This document shows, piece by piece, positions 40,000 through 52,791 of a stretch of DNA of 64,000 nt. The notes under the pieces are model-generated. The model saw nothing but the letters and a program-made list of their open reading frames with translations, did not search any database and was not told the origin of the DNA. The translations under genes were made by a program, and so were the position numbers. The DNA is taken from the NCBI GenBank assembly GCA_003342895.1, contig PTFA01000301.1, positions 1 through 64,000 on the forward strand. The letters are read 5' to 3'. The stretch is from Casuarius casuarius. Lineage: Eukaryota > Chordata > Aves > Casuariiformes > Casuariidae. Every line of letters starts with the position of its first letter. Within the stretch, counting starts at the first letter, position 1.

Positions 40000-42900
40000 T
40001 TACATTTGATATAAATGAAATCAGAATCAGGCCCATGCATTTCAGTATTGTTGGTTCTAAAATTATACAATAGTGCCAATACTAAAATTTTACAGTGTAT
40101 TGTAAAGGTCAACAGATAAAATATTTGGAACTTCTACTCATGAATATATTTAATTTGCTACTGCAAATGATTTCGATTACATTTTACAAAATGCATAGCT
40201 GCTTCTCTTTTTGCAATTAAAGATTCCTAATAATACAGTCAAACCTTCTTAATCATTGTTCATTCTAGCATAAAGTAAATCTTGCTGTGTTTGAAGAGAA
40301 CCTAGTCATCTTAACAGCATCCATTTTTGTTCCTTTTTATTTTATAAGATTAGAATACTTAATAACCTTTACCATATTTGGCTGCAGTGAAAGTGTGAAG
40401 TAGAATAAAATTTGCACAGTGGATTATATGCCTGGGACAAAACTCAGTTCTGTAATTAGGTTTGGTTCTGTTGCTTAAGTTTGCAGAAAAAGTCAAAATT
40501 AACGGTTCTTCCTCCTTAAGATTCCCCTGCAGAGTAACAGGTAATAATAAAGCATGGTTTGAGCCAGACCTATTATCTGAATATTTGCCAAAACCATTGA
40601 TTTTTTTCTTCTTACTAAAGGCACTCTAATTTGGAGGCAAGTAAGTAGAAATACTCAGCAGCTAAACAGTCATCATTTCAATTAAGACACTAAAATAGCC
40701 CTGTAATGCTGATGTGCGCTTATCCTCATAACGACTCAAAGAAACTCCAGTAATGGAGTTAGGTATTGAAAGTTCATGGTTGGTGTCACTGCACCTTTAG
40801 AGCTCCAATGCAGAGTGACCTTGGGAAAGATCAGTGCGACTTTGAGGAGGTGTTCCCAAATCCTCAGAAACTGAGTATGAAGTTCTTTTTAATGCAAGCT
40901 TCATTTTTCATTAAAAACAAAAAAGCAACGAAAAATATGTTCAGGAAATCAGGCAAGTTAATGAAGAAATGAATGAATCTGAATGTGTTGGTGTTCTTTG
41001 CTTTGCTACAGTGCTTTTAAATTGTGTCTAAATTATTGATCACAGATTTATTTATGTTTCCATGTAAAGAAAGAAAAGATTATCATTTTCTATATGGGAA
41101 GCAGTTTCCCTAATTATTTGGCTCCTCTTTCTGCCACATAAACACAGCAATTTGTACTCCTCTTCTTCAACTGCCTGCAATTAGCAGCTACATTGCAATA
41201 AACAGATTATGTTAATTAAAAACTCAAAACTATGTAAACAATGGGAAAGCTGACTAGCCACTTTCTATTTTTGCCAACTGGGAGGAACACAAGAGAAATT
41301 GGTACCAAGCTTAATTTTGCTCTTAATAATTCAAGTTATTTGCAACAAATAACCACATTTAAAAGTAGTTTTAAACAATTAGCTATGTCTCTCCACACTA
41401 ATCGAAGCAGGTCCTACANGAAAATTTTTACATCTATGTAAAGTAGATCCTGGACCAGTTCCCAAAATGCAAAAAGGTTTAAGGGAACAGATGTGCACAC
41501 ATAACATATTAAATAGCAATATTTAACACAAGTTCCCTTCCATGCCTGGGTAACTTTCTTAAAAAGGCAGGGCTAAGAATAAAAGTATAACTTAATTCTG
41601 CTTCTTCGGCAAAAATGTGAATAAACTCTAGTATAAACATTACCTAGGATTAGGTATGAATCCTAACATGAGGATGTTGCTACAGCTACAATAAAAGATA
41701 CAGTTTACAATGCTGCTGCAAGTTCTGTTTTTGTTTTTCTATTTCAAACCAGGATTGTTTGGGAGGCAGCAAAAGTGGATTTTTTTTTCTACTAGCTATT
41801 ACATATGTGCTTCTACATGGAGGAGACTTTCACTATCACACATAGTACCACCACAAAAAGAACTGCACACACAGAAAGACTTGAGCGTGTACATACCTAA
41901 GATTTATTGACTACAGCTATGAACTTGCCACGGGCCAGACTTTGGGGGAGAAGAAACAGAATGAAGGGACTATAACCCTCCTTCCATTTTACACAGGAAA
42001 TACTCTGTCCAGGTCCATGTAGGAGACAGCAGGGTCATACTTCTTTCCTCAAGTTTGCACTACATTGCTGATTGACTACAAAGAGGAAAATATAAGTGTG
42101 AGGAATGGCAGCTGCTTCAGATGAGGTGTGAAGAGACTGTTCCTAGAGGGTTTTCCGTTGGCTGTGTAGGAAAACAAAATGATAACAGGAATACGTAATG
42201 GCTCATTTAATCGGGGACTAGACTTTTGGAGTGACCAATAGAAAATTACTAGTTCAATGTATTGTTGCAATTATGTCTTGATCCAAACTGCTTTAGAGAA
42301 TGGGAAGATTTTCAGAAGATGTGAAAGTTATTGATAGCTATATTCTTCACAGACCCTTAGGAGGCTACATAAATTATATGCTAAATATATAGGAAAAGAC
42401 CACAGGATCATGTGAATCTTGAAGAGGACAGAGCTTTAGAGGCGTTGGCCCCATCAGGACATTTTGCACCCACTTATCTTTCAGTCATTTACAGATAGTG
42501 GGAATAGTGCAGTGTTTCATAGGTATTATGTTAGAAAAAAAATGTCTTCTGTTTTAAGGGCAACACTGATTTCCCGTTTCCTGCGCCCCCGCAGAGTTCA
42601 CAGACTGTGGGAGGGCTACTCAAAATAAAAGTGCAGTTGGTCATTTCTCTTTTCATATTTCCACTATTTTCCTTTTGGAGGCATGAACTTTAAATGAGCT
42701 GCTGTACAAGTTTCTTGGGGTTGAAATAGAGGAAATCACATCCACCACAGAGACACACACAGCAGAAATCCCAAATATGACCATTATGTTCAACTCAGCA
42801 GTCTTTTTTCCTGTTGGTAGGTTTTTGATACAACTTAGCATCAAGCCAGGCTGTCAAAACCAATGAAATCTATTTCTGTGACACTGAAAGAGCTCTTGAT

Positions 42901-45500
42901 GAAAGTCAATCAGTTTACAGAATGCCTTTTTAGAGTAGCTAAAATCAAGATGGGAAGAGTTGGGTTTTAACAGAATTGCTGCTTTTTCTCCATAGTTTCT
43001 AACAGTTCAAGAATATGTGCTAAGTAAACTCCTTTGTCCTACAAACACTACATACAGTGCTTGATGCTAACAGCTATGTTTTATCCTGACTATTTGCTGC
43101 TTGTTTCTTAACAGAGTTAACCCTTCTGCTAGATCTTCTCTTTCAAAATTACTAGGAAGGGTCTTGATGGGGCTCTTTTTCCTGGGTAACACAGAACAGC
43201 ACTGAGGCTCCTGAGTGAAAACAATTTTTAGCTTTCACACTGTATAGGGAAGAATATAAAAAAGGATGGGAAGAAAAATAAAAGATAAATAGCAGCTTGG
43301 GTAATGAATAATTTTTTCCATATTTGAGCTTTCCTAGGATTTCCTGATCAAATATGTGTTCATCACAGTAACCTACTGTTACTAAGAAGTGCTAGACTTA
43401 CTGCAGAAGGCTTTTGTCTGCATGTGCAGTATTTTTGATGCTTTATAGGCATTCTGGGTTTATTGAGTATGAGTACATATTCAATAAGAGCATTCAACAC
43501 CTCTCTGCAACATTAGATCTACTGCCCACTAATAACATTATGCTCTTCAGCTGTTTATCTGCTACAGATATATGCAGAGCTATCAGCTGTTCTTCTGGGA
43601 CATTCCAGACAACTACAAGATATCCATACAATCCACTCAGACAGAAGTCCAAAAAAGAACAACCTTACCTACTCTAGGAGATTTTTTTTTTTAACCACTA
43701 TTTAAACTGTTTGCTTTTTAAAGAGTTCAAAGGACTTTTTGATTCCCACTGAAAAAAGGGCAGAGCATAAATAACCCAGCAATAAGTTGGCCTTTGCTGG
43801 TATTGCAGGACATTAATTGTTCCTTTACACAGATTTGTCCAAACTGGGAGCTAACTATGACTGTTCACAGATGATCACTTTACAAAAAAAATTCACTTCT
43901 ACATCTCAATCCATTCCCCTCTAGAGGTATCATGCAAAGAAAATGCTAGCTTTTCCTCAGCCAGTTACTATAATAGGATGAAAAAATGGCTTCAATATTG
44001 ACATTGTCAATACAATCATCAAGTTCAGATAAGCTAAAAGTAAACAATCTTTTAATCTCAGGAAAATATTTTAAGGCTTCTCTGTTTATTGTGTCAAGCT
44101 CACTTTTAGACCTTAGTTTATGACACAGTAGTGATTCATGTAATCACCGTGAGAGAACTGCAAAAAGAATAAAACAATGGTTATCCACTTCTTTTGTAAC
44201 ACTGAATCAGTTTTGTGGTTTATTAACTCAAAAGCAATCTGTACATCTTAAAAAAGTGTACTGATTGTTACTCCATTTTTCAATAAAATAAACCTACCAG
44301 CAATTTTCTCATCCAATATAAATCAAACCAATATAGTACATCACTTAACATTGGCACTTTCCTTTGCTCCTCATACAGATGCTGCTGCTTGGTTTTATCT
44401 ACTGTTAATGTACATTACATGTTCCGTTCAATCCAGAGTATTTGTTACAGTTCCTCTAGCTTCTGATCTTTGAAGTGGAAGCCAGGACTCAGTTCAAAGC
44501 CTCTATTTCTACATGGGGAAAAATGGATACTTCAAAATAGAATCTAAACTACCAACAAGCTCAGCTACTAAATCAATATAATCTGTGGGCAGAGCACAAG
44601 TAAGTTATGCAGCTTGTTTAGAAGGTTTTAATGCTGATACCATTAGGTCTACTCTATGCCAGTGAATTACTAAGTTACACAGCAGTCATCAACAAAAGCA
44701 ACAATAACCCTACTGTTTGTTAGTAAATTATTTTCTTTTTCCTAGAACTGTAAATTTCTAGATATTCCTGAACAGTTTTTACACTTCCATCCATTTCACT
44801 GGTATTTTCCCAGAAGTTTTTTTGCTAAAACTCTTTAATAGGTAAGCTAATAAGACGTGTTCCAGCTTTGAGATGATCAGATTCGGATGTTGTTCAAAAG
44901 TTTAGCTGATGCTTTAGGATATGATTGTGTTGCAGCTTTATCAAAGATCTCCTATTGACTCGGGAGATCGTTCATTACTTTGATGATATCCCTGAATAAT
45001 TCTTCTACTTTTTCATACTATGAGAAAAGACAAGACAAAATCTGCTGAATAAAGCTATAAAGGGAAGATGTCATGGTAGCTTCCTCACCCCCACCCCCCA
45101 CAGAGTGAATTCAGATGCTTGAGTTTAGTGCTTTTATAAATGTAGCTTATTTCTCTACTAGCTTTCCCAGTAACTACACTATGTTTCCTTATTCTAACCT
45201 CTAACATGGATGAATTCCAATGCCACTGAGGCTACATCCCTTTATTATAAAGCCTTCTCTCTTTGGTGTTACCTGTGCTACCAGTTTCTAGATGGAGCTA
45301 TCCCAAAGGTTTCACAGTCTTTCTAGAGGTTTTCGCATTTTTACATTATAATTTACTCTGAACAGCTATGTCACAGCATCAGTTGGGGCTACAGTCATAA
45401 CAGTGTACTCCAGAACCTGACACTGAGTCCAGGACTCCAGGGCCCAGCTTTCCACATGCTCAGTTAGGGATCACTCTTCAGCACAAGTCTCTTCCCCTCT
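40000..45500. other. AT-rich noncoding stretch, no gene seen
   Basis: About 5.5 kb of AT-rich DNA with dense stops, one ambiguous base at 41419 and no recognised repeat family or exon. Confidence 0.45.
41419..41419. other. single ambiguous base (N)
   Basis: An unresolved base in the assembly. It falls inside a short unrecognised frame and has no annotation consequence. Confidence 0.99.
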
Positions 45501-45865
45501 AGCGGCTGGTTCTCAGAAATTTATTTTTGTTGCTAGGACTGTGCAACAAGTCAGCTTTCTTACCAGAGAAGGCAGTGCTCCACATCATGGGGGGAAAGCA
45601 AACAAGCAAATGAAAAAAAAACCCAACCCCTCACAAATACTGCTGTCAGTGGACACATAGACAAGTGCTGTGCAGGCACCCCGATTCCAGAGACAGAATT
45701 TGAGCAGGTGCCCATGGCTTTGCCCCTGGACACCTGGCACCTGGGCACAGGGCCCAAAGCAAGGCCAGTTCCAGGTATCTGCGCTGATTTTCCCAGAGAG
45801 GAACTAAGCAGCCTAGGCAAACGCATAGCTTTTCCTATGTTTTACACAAAATGAAGTATTTCAGA

Positions 45866-45881
45866 TTTTTTTTTTTTTTTT
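45866..45881. repeat. poly-T tract (16 T)
   Basis: An uninterrupted T run on the plus strand, hence a poly-A run on the minus strand. It would lie within the last exon of the candidate minus-strand unit at 45.5-48.4 kb. Confidence 0.85.
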
Positions 45882-46335
45882 CTATTAGGGAAGAGGGAGT
45901 AGAGGACTTGTTTCGCAAAGCAGATCTGCTTCCACTTGTAGTTTAGGACATACAATGTGCAGGTCCCATAAACTCAGCTCTTCTATGAGGAATGGGGCTT
46001 CTGAGCCAGGTCTCTTGTAACTTTACCTAAAGAATATACATGTACTTTATGCAATGTTTGTTTAGCCATCTATAATGACTTCAGTTCAAGTTTCAGTTTA
46101 TAAACCTGTATATAAAACCAGATGATGGACCATGGGATATCACTGCCGTTTCGCACAATGAAGTTTATTTTCATTTACTTAAAAAAAGACATAGGGAATT
46201 ACATAAAAGCTACACTAAAATGCTGAGTTTCACAGTGAGGCACTTAGAGATAAAGTAATGCTATTCATATTTACTTGTCTCTTTGTGCAGGTGAGCTATT
46301 TCTAAATTAAATTATTATATCCTGTTTCTCCCTTA

Positions 46336-46647
46336 GGTCTTCTGCCTCAGTGCCCAGAGTGCGACCTGCTGAGTACAGCTGACACCCCTATCAGCTGTTC
46401 TTGCTGCCCAACCCACCAGATCTTGCTCGGGCGGATTTCATGCCAGGAATTCCTCAGGGACTGCAACATTTTCCCATTTGTGAGAAAGTGTTTTGTTGTT
46501 AAGATACGGGGTGAAGTATGGCTGGCAGAGAATCATACAGCGATTGCTGTTATTCTTCCCCTCCCACTTCCTGCCCCTACAGACATGATAAACAAATTCA
46601 AAGAGAAGAGCTGCAAAGCTAACCTTCAGAGTGACAGCCCCGAGTGA
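46336..46647 (+). other. candidate plus-strand exon with open frame (low support)
   Basis: A well-formed 3' splice site (CCTGTTTCTCCCTTAG ending at 46335) opens a frame that runs to a TGA at 46645-46647, about 103 codons. The first part is cysteine-rich, with CPECDLL soon followed by SCSCC. The last part has a proline run and then a lysine-rich segment. No start codon is needed for an internal or last exon. The product is unrecognised. Frames of this length occur by chance at low frequency in this window, so the splice site is the main support. It lies inside an intron of the opposite-strand candidate unit. Confidence 0.18.
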
Positions 46648-46875
46648 CCAGAATTTTGAGCTGACAAGGACATAAACTCTTGTAAGTGAAGTGTGTTATT
46701 GATTTATAAGCAGCTAGAGTGCAGAGATCAGGGGAAGTTCAAGGCTGTACACTGATGCTAAATTCCTTTCAGACTGGGGGAAAAAAAATTAATTACTTTT
46801 ATTGAGGTACACAAAATGAAAAATCTATTTTAGTATTTTGAATTTAAAATTGATTCTTTCCTTTGTGTAACTTAC

Positions 46876-46925
46876 CTCTTGAACTGGTGGAGGCTTTGGT
46901 CCATTATGTAAAGAACAGTTATATT
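46876..46925 (-). other. candidate 50-nt exon, minus-strand unit
   Basis: On the minus strand a strong acceptor (TTTGTTTTTAATTTATTCTAG, its AG at 46926-46927) precedes 50 bases, followed by a consensus donor GAG|GTAAGT at 46875-46870. Two of three frames are open. One reads YNCSLHNGPKPPPVQE after a split first codon; the other reads NITVLYIMDQSLHQFK. Either frame continues without a stop from the candidate exon at 47104-47258, because that exon ends in the matching phase. Both splice sites are close to consensus, which makes this the best-looking short exon in the window. No family was recognised. Confidence 0.33.
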
Positions 46926-47103
46926 CTAGAATAAATTAAAAACAAATACATTGTTAGTAAAACTGAACCACAGATGTTCTTTTATTTTGGACGTTTTAAA
47001 ATAAATAAAATCAAGATCATGACTCAAAAAGATGCATGAAAAAAATATGATTACTTAAAATGCTCTTATTGATGTTAATACAGATGACCCAGGAGACATT
47101 CAC

Positions 47104-47258
47104 CCTCAGAGCAATCATTTCTGATTGTCTTTTTGGTAATTCGCAGGCTGATTCCAAGGTTCTTTGCAGAACCGGGAAGGTCTGAATGGTCTGATGCTTC
47201 ATTTTTGCTACATTCATTGGTATTAGTATTTTATCCACCACTTGCATTATCATCAATG
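47104..47258 (-). other. candidate 155-nt exon, minus-strand unit
   Basis: The minus-strand acceptor is a T-run followed by AAG (AG at 47259-47260), and the donor is AGG|GTGAAT at 47103. One frame is open throughout and contains ATG codons (begins MIMQVVDKI). A second frame has a TAA at its ninth codon and then reads 42 codons of hydrophilic, protein-like sequence (for example GISLRITKKTIRNDCSE). Both join to the next candidate exon without a phase clash. If the second frame was the ancestral one, the TAA would make this a decayed gene; otherwise this is a noncoding or short-ORF transcript. The donor is weaker than that of its neighbour. Confidence 0.25.
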
Positions 47259-48204
47259 CTTAAAAAAAATACACAGTCTAAGAAGTATCCAGAAATGGAT
47301 TAATTCCACATGAGTTTTAAAATCTTAGGCCTATTTAAAATAATCTCATCGTTTTGATACAAATAAGTCTTGTTTAGCCCTTCCCTTCCCCCCAAGTTTG
47401 ATTCAGCTTTTCCTCTATTGTTGTGGCAGACCTTTCAAAATGTGTTTGATCAGACATTCTTTCTGCTTGATGGTCTGTGCCAGTGATTGACAACAGTCCA
47501 TTGTAAGCAAGCATTTAAGTAATGATGTACAGACTTGTTAGGGAACTGCTATGTCAAGAAGAGAAATGAACAATAAATTAGAATAAAATGGAATCGCATT
47601 TGAAACTTGGCTGGAGGATTTTGCATTTGTAAGGACAAAGGACATTTGACAATCTGAGTCATCTTGCAGCTTTGCCTGTAGCAACTGTCAAATTAGTTCT
47701 TAATACTACAGGGAAAGGGATTGAGTCACAGCATTGCTTAAAGTTAAGAGGCTCATCAGTAAATCACTGGCAATATTAACAATTATGAGCTACACATTAA
47801 TATAGCAAAAATACTCAGAATATTATGCTTACAACAGAAAGTCAAGAGGTGAACATAATTTTCCTTTCAGATTCCTGTGCCCACTGCCAGGAACCATGGC
47901 TTTAAATTGGGGAAGGTGGAGAAGAAAGGAGGGAATCAATTCAAGATTTTCTAGACTACATGTTCTCAAAACAGTATAGCAAGATGGTACTAAATCAGGC
48001 ACTAAATCTGGACTTGGCAAAGTGTAGAACAGAGGTGAGGAAGGGAAGGGCTTCCTCTCATAAAATTTCAAGATTTACATGCATGGCTGTCATCCCTAAA
48101 CTATGCCTAGCAGAACCTGAAGTGCTCGTTCCTCCTCACAGACACCACACACAGCTGTTGTGACTCCGTTTCTCCTCTGCAATAGCTGGAAGATGTGACC
48201 TGAT

Positions 48205-48425
48205 GCTGCAGTGGGCTACGACTGATCCCAACGCGCGGGATCATGAGTTTCAATAGCGTGTCCGTGCTGGGAATAAGGAAGGGAGGGCCGTGTAACATGG
48301 AACAGCTCCCGTCCACTTTCAGAGGAATACATAAGCTGTTTGTTAATTATAAGCCTCGTTAGAGAACACCATTTTCTTTCCAATTCGCTCACGCACTCAC
48401 CATACTCTTAGAACGTTACGTAACT
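48205..48425. promoter_or_regulatory. CpG-dense candidate promoter with TTACGTAA box
   Basis: About thirteen CpGs lie in about 220 bases, including AACGCGCGGGATC near 48229, while the flanks are almost CpG-free. A perfect palindromic TTACGTAA (48416-48423), the consensus D-box bound by PAR-bZIP, NFIL3 and related bZIP factors, lies at the right end. On the minus strand a donor-like TATG|GTGAGTGCGTGAG, exon end at 48401, has the look of a first exon-intron border in a CpG promoter. On the plus strand a 39-codon ATG frame (48243-48362) begins here; its product is unrecognised. No TATA box was seen. The alternative is a fragment of an inserted element. Confidence 0.38.
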
Positions 48426-48429
48426 TCGG

Positions 48430-51400
48430 ATTCCAGAGACATTTCAGTTGTTTTAGAGAGTGCCATCCTTATGGCAGATTCGGGTCAGCCAGTACTCTAA
48501 TGCTACAAAGGCTCACACACACGCCTTGAATTCAAACTACTTCAAAAAATATGGTTTGTTTTCAGGCCAGCACTGACTTTCATGGTCATTTCATGCGTCA
48601 TTTTAGAGACTGGCTATCAATGAAAAAAAAGTACAACTTTTATTTCAAGACTGAAGATAAAACTTAACTTTCACATATGATGATGAGCATAATTTCATCA
48701 CTTTCAAAATCTCTCTAAATCTAGCTTGATATGCTGTATGATATTATAAGGAATCCATTGTGCCAGGCTCTAAACCACTTTTCAAAGCCACAACTGCACA
48801 ATTCTACCATTTTCTGGCATAAAAGGGGTCAGAGGGGAACAGAATTAGATATGTTGTGGGAATAGCCTGAGGTACAATTGCATTGACAACTCATAATGAC
48901 ACTATAGGGTATCTGCTTTCATAAGCTGCACAGGTCTTTCACACAGCAGGTATTGTCCTTTTAAGTGCTTGCACGCTGTAATGAAGTCCCGTAACACTGA
49001 CAAAAGAAGGATGATGAGTACATTCACCACCTGAAGTGTCTTATAAGTGAGGCCAGAGAAAGAAATTTCCTGAGCTCTGCAAACACTGCACTAATGAAAC
49101 TTCAGTTGGGATTGGTTGGTTAAATTCATTTAAAAATAATAAGTAACTCACAAACAAGCAGACAAATTAACCAATATACATAACTCCATAGACAGGTATT
49201 TTCTATGAAGTACTATTCCATGTTCCGCAGCTCCTACAATGAGCAGAGACGTCCTACTCATCACATTCTTTGCTTGGGACACAAAAAATGTGATTACAGG
49301 ATGTCAAATATCTCTCAACCATAATGAAGGCCATGTAGACTTTACAGCCATTCCCATTTGAAATTGGTAGGTCTAGATTTGTTGGAAACTCATTTCAGAT
49401 TTATGAGAATTTGGGAGCAGACTTATTTATAGCCAGGCTGGAAGTACATTCAGTTCTTCAACAAGTTTTTCTATCAGTTGGATTGTTAACTGAGCCTGAA
49501 AATGCAATTCAACTCAGTTGGATAAGTTACAGTAAGAAAAGGATGATTTTTGGTAGATCTAGCTGAAAGCAGCAAACAAAATCCAGTTTACAAGAATTTT
49601 GTAATAGGTCTATTTATACTTTGTGCTGTAATTTGTTTTTGACAAAATGTACCCAAATTTTAGTCCTTTAGACATAATTCTGAGAAGAAAGAAGTAAGCT
49701 GCTTGTCAGTTTAACACCATCAAATCTATAGTAAAATTTACAGAACATTTAAGTAATATTACAAGCTAACTCATGCAATTAAATTTGCACAGGTCTGCAG
49801 GATTGGTCCTACAGGCTAGTTACAAGAAGACCTCTCCTTGATGCTCTGATCTCATGGTGAGTTTCCAGGGCTGAGTGTTAGAAGCATGACAAACAGGAAA
49901 AGCATGAAAAGCATGAAAACGAACTTCTTAAAATGGTCTGATATTCAGAATACCAGACACAAAAAATATACATTAACAGAAAATACAAAAAGAAATGAAG
50001 GAACAATATATACAATACCTTGTTGATTGTAGCAGTGTTGAATGTGTGAACCTTCTTCCTCTGACACAGGTTATTTTCTAGTGTTGGAAAAAACTGACCA
50101 GAGAGGAGAAAACAGCTGAAGACCGAATGAACTTAAAAATCTTTTGCCCCTTCTATAAGAAGCAAATAGTGAGCAAAGGCACTTGGTTTTTTTATCATAT
50201 CAACTTCCATTCTCCTAACCACCTATGTATCTCCTCTGTTTAGGAAGACTTAACGCTTAGTCTAGAGTCCAGAACTTTATCTCTCTGGCTGTCTATTCTG
50301 CAGAAAACTGAAAAACTTGGGTGGCACTGGTCACTGGTAGCTGAATCTGTAAGAGCTAACAAGAATCTAAAAAACTCCAGGCATGTGTAAACTAACGAGT
50401 ATCAGCAAGGTTGTTCAGACAGATCCCTAGGAAATGGGAAGCATGGATCTAATTTTCTTGACATCTTCCTTTTTATTTGTTTGCAAGTACAACATTCCCA
50501 TGTTCTTAGAGTTTAATATGTGCATTAATAAGCAAGGGTTCTTCTGCATCTAGAAGCAGGTTAAACACCCAAGAGAAACTCAATTAAAAAAAAAACAGAA
50601 AAAGATTAATTAAAATAATTTGTTTCTTTTGTACTAAGTGCCCTGAGGAAAGGAATCAAGCTTTATACACTAGCTTGATGTAGAGCTTTTCCTCTTTCTA
50701 GGGAAAATATCAATGAAAAGCATCCTAAGGGGCAGAAAAATGGAACATCTGAACTTAATGAAGGTTGACAATGACTATTATTGATGTCCTTATCACAGAT
50801 GACAAGAGGTTTAGGAGACTGTTCTACCATATTGACACTGTACCAGTTCAAATGCTCTTTTTTTTTTTTTTGAGCTGCTTCACAGGCAGTGTTTGAAAAA
50901 CTTGATGTGCAGAATGACATTTGTCACCCTTTGTTCCCCAGATAAGAGTGTTATCTTCCTGTTAGTCATCTTTCAAACTGAATAACAGCTGCATTAGCAC
51001 AAATTATTCTCTGTCCATCAATTCTAATTTCAAGATGAAAAACAAAGGCAAACTCCATGTGGAAGAAGTATGCTTCAAGAATACCTTGTCTCCTACCAGT
51101 CTTCTGCGCACACACTTTTCAAGAGTCCAAATTTGGATGTTAGAATACGAGATAAATGCGAAGTAGAGTTTAGAAATACTTCTATACTAACATGGTCCAA
51201 ATCATAAAAAGTTATAAAATATTCATTAAAAGATGTCATCAATTTATATTGTTAAGCTTCACTGAAACACTAAGAAGGAAATAAAAAACTGAAAAACCAA
51301 AATCCTTTTATCTCCAAACTTCTAAAATGGGCATGGTATCCTCAAGACTCTCAAGATGGCATCTCACAGGAAGCAGACCAGAATGAACCCCTGCCCCATG

Positions 51401-52379
51401 CACAACACCCCTATCCAAACAGGACACAGTAACATGCCTGTTCATTATGAACAATGCCTGCTACATGCAAAAAATGTATTGCAGCACCAGACATTCAGAT
51501 ACCATCAGTCAGTTTCCCAACATAACATCTTACGTAAGATTTATTTTAAATCATTTTGAAATATTTCCAACTCTTTTCTAGGTTTTGAGCCTTTAAAATA
51601 CTCAGAACACAATTTCAAGCTCTTCCTCTACATCTAAATATGCTAGAAATATTTTCTTAAAAAGGTAAAACCACACGGTTCCTGAACCTTAAATATAGAA
51701 CAAGGCAAGGCTTGTGGTAGGATTGTGAAACTGGGTAACTGGTATACTTGTGTATAGTGTAAAATACTCATAAGTCATTAGTAGCATCTGAAAGTATAAG
51801 CTCCCCAGGCTCATTAGTATTAAAGTCTGGAAAATGAGATTTTTATTAAATAAATTTATCTTTCCATAAAGCAAATTCTAACTCAGCACTGCTTGTAACA
51901 GGCAGATTCTAACATCTTCAGGATAAAGAGTTCTCCCTCATTCTATTTTCCATTTTAATTACAAACAGTTTGCCACAAAAGAAACAAGCTCTAGTTACCA
52001 AAAGAAATAAAACTTCACAGTAAAACAAGTATTAGCACAATAGAAATCTTAAGCATTAATATATATTTTTGATATATACCAATACTTAAACTTGCATTTA
52101 TAGAAGACCAGAATACTAGTGTGTATTTTATTAGAAAGCCTCATTAAGTTTAAATTATGCAGACCAGAAACTGTCTTTCTCATAAGACATTGCCGAAGTT
52201 AAATATATGTACACCTCAGGTTGGATATCTTTGAAAATAATTTCTTTCCATGTAAAAAATTCTTTAGATCTTTTCTTTGAAATACAGCAGGTCTCAAAAT
52301 GTGGCAGAGAATCTTATGGCAGAGATATGACTTGAACAACAGCTGTAAAAACTTAACTCCTTTTATCCAAGCTGTAAGC

Positions 52380-52380
<1 letters not shown>
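48430..52380. other. AT-rich noncoding stretch, no gene recognised
   Basis: A minus-strand ATG frame of 85 codons at 50663-50920 has protein-like composition and spans a T14 run (50858-50871) that encodes four lysines. It has no recognised domain or convincing splice sites. Otherwise nothing was identified. Confidence 0.4.

Positions 52381-52383
<3 letters not shown>

Positions 52384-52410
<27 letters not shown>
52384..52410. repeat. poly-A tract (27 A)
   Basis: The longest homopolymer in the window. The sequence 5' of it was not recognised as a retroposon, so it may be a simple expanded run. Confidence 0.92.
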
Positions 52411-52412
<2 letters not shown>

Positions 52413-52598
52413 GTCATTTGCGCAGATTCAGAAGTTCTGTGTGCTGTTTCCAGAGTCCATTTGCACGAAGATGAGTTATCCTGGCAATGCTCTGTTCCTG
52501 ATGGCTGGTCTGGATCCAGAGATTTAGTGCGAAGAAAAAAATAAAAAAGACCAGGATAAATGGGTAAAATACTTCCAGGAATGTAAAGGTATGTGTAG

Positions 52599-52622
52599 AT
52601 CCATTAGGTAATCCATTAGGTA
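52599..52622. repeat. 12-bp perfect tandem duplication
   Basis: ATCCATTAGGTA occurs twice in direct succession without change. Confidence 0.92.
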
Positions 52623-52791
52623 AATTTATTAAAAAATAAATATCTCTAATCAAAATAAATCCATCTTTTCTACAACAGACCTTCTTTTCTGTTCATTCTC
52701 AGAGAGCATCGTGGCTAAATATCCATGTGAAGAAGCATCCTTCAAAAGGAGTAGTACTCCATAAGGGAGGAAAAATGCAAGAACTAAAAAA

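Noticed and set aside
48107..48316. 69-codon minus-strand frame across the CpG block
   Set aside because: Likely a by-product of GC-rich sequence. The donor-like site at 48401 would place this stretch in an intron.
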